This document shows positions 59,036-64,000 of a DNA stretch of 64,000 bases, piece after piece. Every line of letters starts with the position of its first letter. Position 1 is the first letter of the stretch. The stretch is taken from assembly GCA_018417955.1 (NCBI GenBank), contig JACTVC010000037.1:1-64000 (forward strand), in the 5' to 3' direction. This DNA comes from Laccaria trichodermophora (lineage: Eukaryota > Basidiomycota > Agaricomycetes > Agaricales > Hydnangiaceae). The translations under genes were made by a program, and so were the position numbers. Under the pieces are notes generated by a model. The model saw nothing but the letters and a program-made list of their open reading frames with translations. It was not told the DNA's origin and made no database searches.

Positions 59036-62000
59036 ATGTCCTTCAACCAACGCCCACCCGAATACTACCACTCCTGGACAGCCTCATCTTTCCCCCCCTC
59101 ATCAAAGCCATCACTAAAATCAACCCTCCAACTAGCACTCCAGACCCACCCCTCGGCCCCCCGGCATATTTCACATTCGCGTAGCACTTTGCCTAGGGTA
59201 CGTTCCCTCTTTCCAAAATTAAACAAATGGTAATGGATAATGAATTGAACAGGACGACTCACCATACTCTTACGTGTCTTCTCAATCCCCAACTAGAACA
59301 CCTTCAAGCTTCCTCTCCGAAAAGGTACTCCCTTCTAACACCTTAAACCTGCCCTTCCTTCCTGACTCTCCTCAAACAGTTTACCCTCTCCCCCGATCCT
59401 CAGACATGGGGCACAAACCTCTTCCCTCACATCCGCGAACCAGACGACTACCTCCATACACCCGATCCTCACCACCTAGACTCCAAGCGCACCACGGATT
59501 TTTTTTCAGTTAGGGCTATGGTGAATGTGGGGGGTATGTTCGCTACGTGTGTTGCGTTGTTGGCGTTGTTGTACGTCCTCTTCTCTCGCTTTTTTTCTTT
59601 CTCCTCCCTCGCCCTCTTCCCCTCCCCTCACTTTTCTTTTTCCCTTTGCCGAGGGAACACAATCCAGGTGCTAAAATTTTGTGTACCCGCATAGTCTCAT
59701 ATATCCCATCTCGATGCACTTTACCATCCACCAACAAGGGAAGTTCGGGGGGTTCAATTTGGGTGGGATCAATGCGTCTGGGCAGGTACGTTCTCTCTTC
59801 TCTCTCCTCTCGCCCCTGGCCTCACTTAACCTTCACACAACTGAATAACCTGCAAGGTCCCAAGCATGCCGGGGAACTGGGGCCTGATCGATTTAGACAC
59901 GCCTCCAGACCTATACACCAAACCATCCTACCACGATCCCTCACAAACACTCCAGCTCGTGTTCAGCGACGAATTCAATACCGACGGGAGGTCTTTTTAT
60001 CCGGGGGATGATCCGTATTGGGAGGCTGAGGATTTACATTATTGGCAGGTACGGCCGTCCTACGCGTTACCTTGTCACTTATCCTTTGTATCCTGCCGTA
60101 ACTGACCGTAACATCTCCGACAGACGAAAAACTTAGAATGGAACGACCCCGCCGCAATAACCACATCCAATGGCTCCCTCCTCATCACACTCTCGGAACA
60201 ACAAACCCACGGACTAGACTTCCAAGGTGGGTTCCTTTCAACATGGAACAAGTTCTGCTTTACCGGTGGGCTATTGGAGACTTCCGTCCAGCTGCCGGGC
60301 GCGAACAACATCGTGGGGCTGTGGCCTGCTATATGGGCTTTAGGGAATTTAGGTACGCAGTTTTTTCTGGGGGGGTTCATCCGAGTTATATGGATTGACA
60401 TCAATTAATTTAGGACGAGCAGGGTATGGTGCGACCTTGGAAGGCCTGGTACGTCCCCCTGCCCTCCCTCTTCCTTTTTCTTCTATCAACCTCTGGCCCT
60501 CTGTTGTAGTGGCCTTACAACTACGACGCCTGCGACGTCGGCACAGCCCCCAACCAAACACTCAACGGGCTCCCCCTAGCAGCGCTCACAAGCGGCGACC
60601 AGAAATACTTCAACGGGTCTTTATCATACCTCCCCGGACAGAGGCTTTCGCGGTGCACGTGCTCAGGCGAGTCTCACCCCGGCCCGACGCATCGTGATGG
60701 GACGTTTGTGGGGAGGTCGGCGCCTGAGATTGACGTTTTTGAAGCTACGGTGAGTGTGGTCGTTTTTGTTGTTCTTGATCAAACTTGAATTATTCGCTCG
60801 GATTTGTAGGTCTTGGGTACGCCATTGGTGGGGAAAGTATCTCAATCGAGTCAATGGGCTGTAAGCTCCTCCTTTGTTCCTCCCATTACCAGTATATTAC
60901 TGACGAGGAGTGGTATGTACAGCCGTTTAATAACGGGTACGCGTGGGCGAACACTTCTCAGAACATGATCATCCCGAACACGACTGGAACTGAACTGAAC
61001 ACCTATGTTGGAGGGGTGACGCAGCAGAGTACGTCAGGGCTTACGATTACCGGTGGGTTTTTACTTCTTGGCTTCGGGGTAATGTTTGTTTAATATTGCG
61101 AGGTGGGTAGATCAGGGATGCTACGAATTGGAAGATGGTTGTTTTTCTAAGTATGGGTTTGAGTACAAACCAGGTCCGCAGTTTCCTCCTCTACCCGTTT
61201 TTGGGCTCTCATTTAACGAAAAGAAATTCGCAGGGTTCGATTCTGCGGTTCGCATCATTCCCTCATCAATCATTTATCCGATAATAACTTCGCTCCTGGA
61301 CTGGATAGTACATAACCTGGATATCCAACTCGACCGTATCATGGACCATAATGGCCGCTGGTATGGACGCAGACACATCCGTTGAGATATCCGCGCGTCC
61401 TGTATCTGAAGAGCCCATGGTGTGCACCATCTCACGACTGAGCCCACTTCACCTCACTTCAATTTCCCCTGCAGTACCTAATAGCAAACCTGGGACTATC
61501 AAATGGCTTCGGCACTGTTGACTTAGAGCACCTCACATTCCCGACTACGATGCGGATTGACTGGATACGGGTGTACCAACCCACCAACGCCATCAATGTT
61601 GGATGCGATCCAGAGAATTTTCCTACGGAGGCGTATATCAACCAGTGTGTTCTTTTTTTTCTTTCTTTTCTTCCAGAGTCTGCTTGAATTTTCTATTTCT
61701 TTGAGTCTGCTTAGACTTTTTTTGAGTCTACTTCGACGTTCTTTGAGGCTGTTTAACTCTCTCCCAGTCTGCTTCGGATTCAGAATTACTGTTCCTCTAT
61801 ACCTCCCCTTTTCCTTTGCTTCTCGCCAATGCTCTGTCTCTGGATTGTTTTTAACGGTCTTGGTTTGATAGGTACATCAAAGCATACACAAATCCGAACC
61901 TTACGACGTGGCGAGATGACTACAAGCAACCGTGGCCGAAGAATAGTTTCGTCGACGCGTGCTGAGGGCTTTAGCTGGAGCTTTTTGCACGGATACTAGA

Positions 62001-62170
62001 TCGGGAGGCCTTGTATTGATTGATTGGAGTGCGGGTAATCGTACTATAATTTTGTTTGTATTATCGTTGAGGATGGGAGGATTAGAATTCGAATCCAATG
62101 TAAAGCACTTTGATTGTTCAAACGTTCATGCCTCTTTATTGAATGTCCGCAAAAAGGGCCCACCGAAGTA
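58095..62170 (+). repeat. segmental duplicate of 48430-52345 (SKN1 unit 2)
   Basis: The homology starts in the 5' flank (GATCAAGCAAAAAGAAGAAG at about 58102), covers all exons and introns of the SKN1-like gene and ends about 200 bp past its stop. Introns are nearly as similar as exons, which argues for a young duplication or gene conversion. Confidence 0.92.
59036..61965 (+). CDS. SKN1: SKN1/KRE6-like GH16 beta-glucan synthesis protein, copy 2
   Basis: Same architecture as copy 1. The ATG at 59036 gives MSFNQRPPEYYHSWTA, then DDSPYSYVSSQSPTRTPSSF, TLSPDPQTWGTNLFPHIREP and a membrane segment (MVNVGGMFATCVALLAL). After the intron ending GCATAG comes LIYPISMHF and GKFGGFNLGGINASGQ. The GH16 core includes LVFSDEFNTDGRSFYPGDDP, WNKFCFTGGLLETSVQLPG, CDVGTAPNQTLNG and APEIDVFEAT. 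The 14-nt exon is 61234-61247. The end is KQPWPKNSFVDAC and TGA at 61963-61965. Differences from copy 1 are mostly single residues (for example DQKYFNGSL against DQKYNGSL, and VSQSSQWA against VTQSSQWA), including a one-codon indel. Intron positions are identical. No lesion found. Confidence 0.92.
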
Positions 62171-62729
62171 AGTATGTACCTCAATAAAATTTGAGAGTCC
62201 GCGTCATGCGCATGGCAAAACCATGAGGCAAAGGTTCTGACCGCCTCGTCGGGAGGGGCAACTGTTGCTCACTGGGTTTGGGATGCGATCAAGGCCATTT
62301 GCATTCACTAAAGTCGCCACATACGAGGTTCCGGTGGTGTGGGATTAGTGGTGACCTCGTGGTTTCGAGAGTTCAGAAACCTGCAGTGGGGCCCATAATG
62401 CATCTTGTTGATAAGCTTTTAGATGTCGGTGTCCAATATCAAATAATTCTGGTCATTTAAATCATGTTGGAGTATGCGACGAAGCTACGAAACACGTACC
62501 AACCACTTGTGGCGAGTCCATCACTCCGCAAGCAACCGTTCGCGTGTAACAAATGAGTTGCTCGAATAATGTACAAATGCCATAATGCAGAAATCCATAG
62601 TGCCCGAAAGAAATATGAGGATATAATTTAGGAAAATTTATGCAACGGACATGTAGACAACACAACTTAGTTGGGTTATCCTCGATGAGCGCTGAAGCAA
62701 TGGGCCGCTCCAAGTTGAAACAACTTCGC
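61966..62729. other. 3' flank of SKN1 copy 2 and intergenic
   Basis: The first ~200 bp match the flank of copy 1; beyond about 62170 the sequence is unique. No gene recognised. Confidence 0.5.
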
Positions 62730-63314
62730 CTATTGCGGAGGTGGAGGTTCGGAATCGGTTCCGAGTTGGTCCCTTCTCCTTAGGCGTTTTTGAAGGTGCA
62801 AAGTATTGCCTTCGAGGCCGCCATCAAATTCCGGAGCTGACACAGAGGGCCGCTTCTTGGACGTAGGCGAAGACAAAGGAATAGATTCGCCGATAGGAAT
62901 AAGGCCAGGATTTGATCCATAAGACGATAATTCCAATAGTGCAGCAACGGCCGCATCCGATGGGCGGAAATCTTCATTGCGGTGAGCTGGTGGGGAAGGT
63001 GCTCCCTCCGGCACATAACTGCAGCGTTGGTATAGGGGTAAGAAGGTGGTGCAAAATGAAATGTAGCAAAAGACGCACTCTTCCTCGTCTAGTTGACGCT
63101 TAAGTACGTAACACCGAGTTTCAAGTTCATCTCGCTCTCGGGAAAGGCTTGAGGCCTTATCCCGAAGTATTCGGGCAAAGTCAAGGAGGTGGAGGATGGC
63201 TTCGCCATGTAGCTCAGCGCGTCGACGCCACATCGCGCATTGCGTGCGGAGGTTACGGTTTTCAGCTCTGAGGCGTGCAAGCTCATCCTCAGAAGTAGGG
63301 ATTGTGTTAGACAT
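62730..63314 (-). CDS. small coiled-coil protein of unknown function
   Basis: Family not recognised. The ATG at 63314 gives MSNTIPTSEDELARLRAENR and a long coiled coil (NLRTQCAMWRRRAELHGEAI, ARILRDKASSLSRERDELET). This is followed by a Ser/Pro-rich region (PEGAPSPPAHRNEDF, PTSKKRPSVSAPEF) and a basic patch (LHLQKRLRRRDQ), ending SEPPPPQ at 62730. A 60-nt GTGCGT...CTGCAG intron near 63083-63024 is likely, since its removal joins DEEE to DYVPEGAPS. Being a multiple of three and open, it may also be retained. The Arg/Glu-rich start loosely recalls a bZIP partner, but no basic DNA-binding signature is present. Confidence 0.62.
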   Translation of the reverse strand: MSNTIPTSEDELARLRAENRNLRTQCAMWRRRAELHGEAILHLLDFARILRDKASSLSRERDELETRCYVLKRQLDEEECVFCYISFCTTFLPLYQRCSYVPEGAPSPPAHRNEDFRPSDAAVAALLELSSYGSNPGLIPIGESIPLSSPTSKKRPSVSAPEFDGGLEGNTLHLQKRLRRRDQLGTDSEPPPPQ

Positions 63315-64000
63315 CGAGCTAGATGAGTCGCTTTTGGAAGAATTGATGAAGACCCTGCGGATGATTGGATTTATGTGAAGTCGGAGTTGCTGTGGGATGA
63401 GAGCTATCGACGCCGATCCAATTAGCCGATTATGATGCAAAAAACAATGACGTTGACAGACCAACAGAATACAGCGAGCGGCAGACCGGACAGGGGTGAA
63501 ACTGAGTGGGCGGTTTTACAGCCCGCACTGTTTTAAAAATGCATTCACTGCAAAAAATATGCCCTTGAATGGTTTATATATAAGAAAAATATGCGTTGAT
63601 CGCAAGAATGTTACGTACTGCATGGAAGAGAAATGGGTGTCTTCAAGTCGTCGATGCAGATGTTACACGAGGCCATGATGGGAGGCATCTGAGATATTCC
63701 CATATTCATGAGGAAAGAAGAATCGTCTTTGAGTACCATGGCGGTGGAGGAATCGACCCTATCACTCATCGGCACACTCATCCTCTTGGACAGTGAGAGT
63801 TAATGGATCGAAAAAAAGTTCGACGGGAAGAATCTCGGTTCCCTCTAGAGTCTATCCTGAGGTGTTTAGGAGCGGCTCTCACTCTAGGACTGTCGCGTTT
63901 GGTCCGAACTGTTCCTGGAGGGAGCATGACTCGCGGTATCAGGATGTGACAGCCATTCTACCACCCTGCGTAGTTTGATTCTTGAACAACTCTTATGTCG
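63315..64000. other. window end, nothing recognised
   Basis: 5' flank of the coiled-coil gene and short frames without motifs. An exon of a gene continuing beyond the window cannot be excluded. Confidence 0.35.

Noticed and set aside
59640..59700. Apparent loss of a splice acceptor in SKN1 copy 2 (GTG where copy 1 has GAG)
   Set aside because: Both copies have a better acceptor slightly downstream (GCATAG / GTATAG) that gives the in-phase membrane segment LIYPIS.
1..64000. tRNA, rRNA or CRISPR features
   Set aside because: GGTTCRA-like words were checked by eye (for example near 35214 and 51438), but none sits in a cloverleaf-capable context. No regularly spaced repeats were seen. A covariance-model scan would be decisive.

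Overview
The window is nuclear DNA of a filamentous basidiomycete, most likely an Agaricomycete. Genes are split by many 45-70 nt GT-AG introns, exons can be as short as 11-14 nt, and the families fit: a DUF6534-type membrane protein, a multicopper laccase, a Pma1-type proton pump, Skn1/Kre6 GH16 proteins, a Zn2Cys6 factor and PHO80-like cyclins. I saw no prokaryotic features, CRISPR array, tRNA or rRNA.

Left third (1-20 kb). This is a run of housekeeping-type genes, mostly damaged: the 3' end of a beta-carbonic anhydrase, a decayed ribosomal protein eS10 copy, a plasma-membrane H+-ATPase that is complete except for an in-frame TAG at codon 86, a shredded dynein heavy chain fragment, an M28 vacuolar-protease relic, and an acidic coiled-coil gene with an in-frame TAA. 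An apparently intact 14-exon, 518-residue secreted laccase (11.7-14.0 kb) lies among them. Upstream of it are a ~0.5 kb tandem duplication and a 50-bp tandem repeat.

Middle (20-43 kb). This part is gene-poor. It holds an unrecognised two-exon fragment, an intron-containing 7TM-like membrane protein (21.1-22.4 kb), an isolated bZIP exon (23.4 kb), a DUF6534-like membrane protein (28.4-30.3 kb), an AT-rich element bounded by ~155 bp inverted arms (31.8-33.0 kb), and a complete Zn2Cys6 transcription factor (38.6-42.3 kb). Long stretches between them contain nothing I can assign.

Right third (43-64 kb). This is the most interesting part. A membrane-anchored amidohydrolase-3 family enzyme is followed by an interleaved set of segmental duplications. 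These comprise two near-identical SKN1/KRE6-like genes ~9.8 kb apart, two PHO80/PCL-type cyclin genes between them (one frameshifted), and a chimeric open gene (47.3-48.2 kb). The chimera joins the promoter, start and transmembrane anchor of the amidohydrolase to the low-complexity C-terminal tail of the cyclin, and its junction lies inside a former intron that is now read through. A short related sequence recurs at four block edges. A coiled-coil gene closes the window.

Functional links are loose. Laccase, the GH16 proteins and the proton pump act at the cell surface; the cyclins and Zn2Cys6 factor are regulators. I see no biosynthetic cluster or defence system. The coherent story is genome dynamics: decay of duplicate housekeeping genes on the left, and duplication plus exon-shuffling birth of a new open gene on the right.
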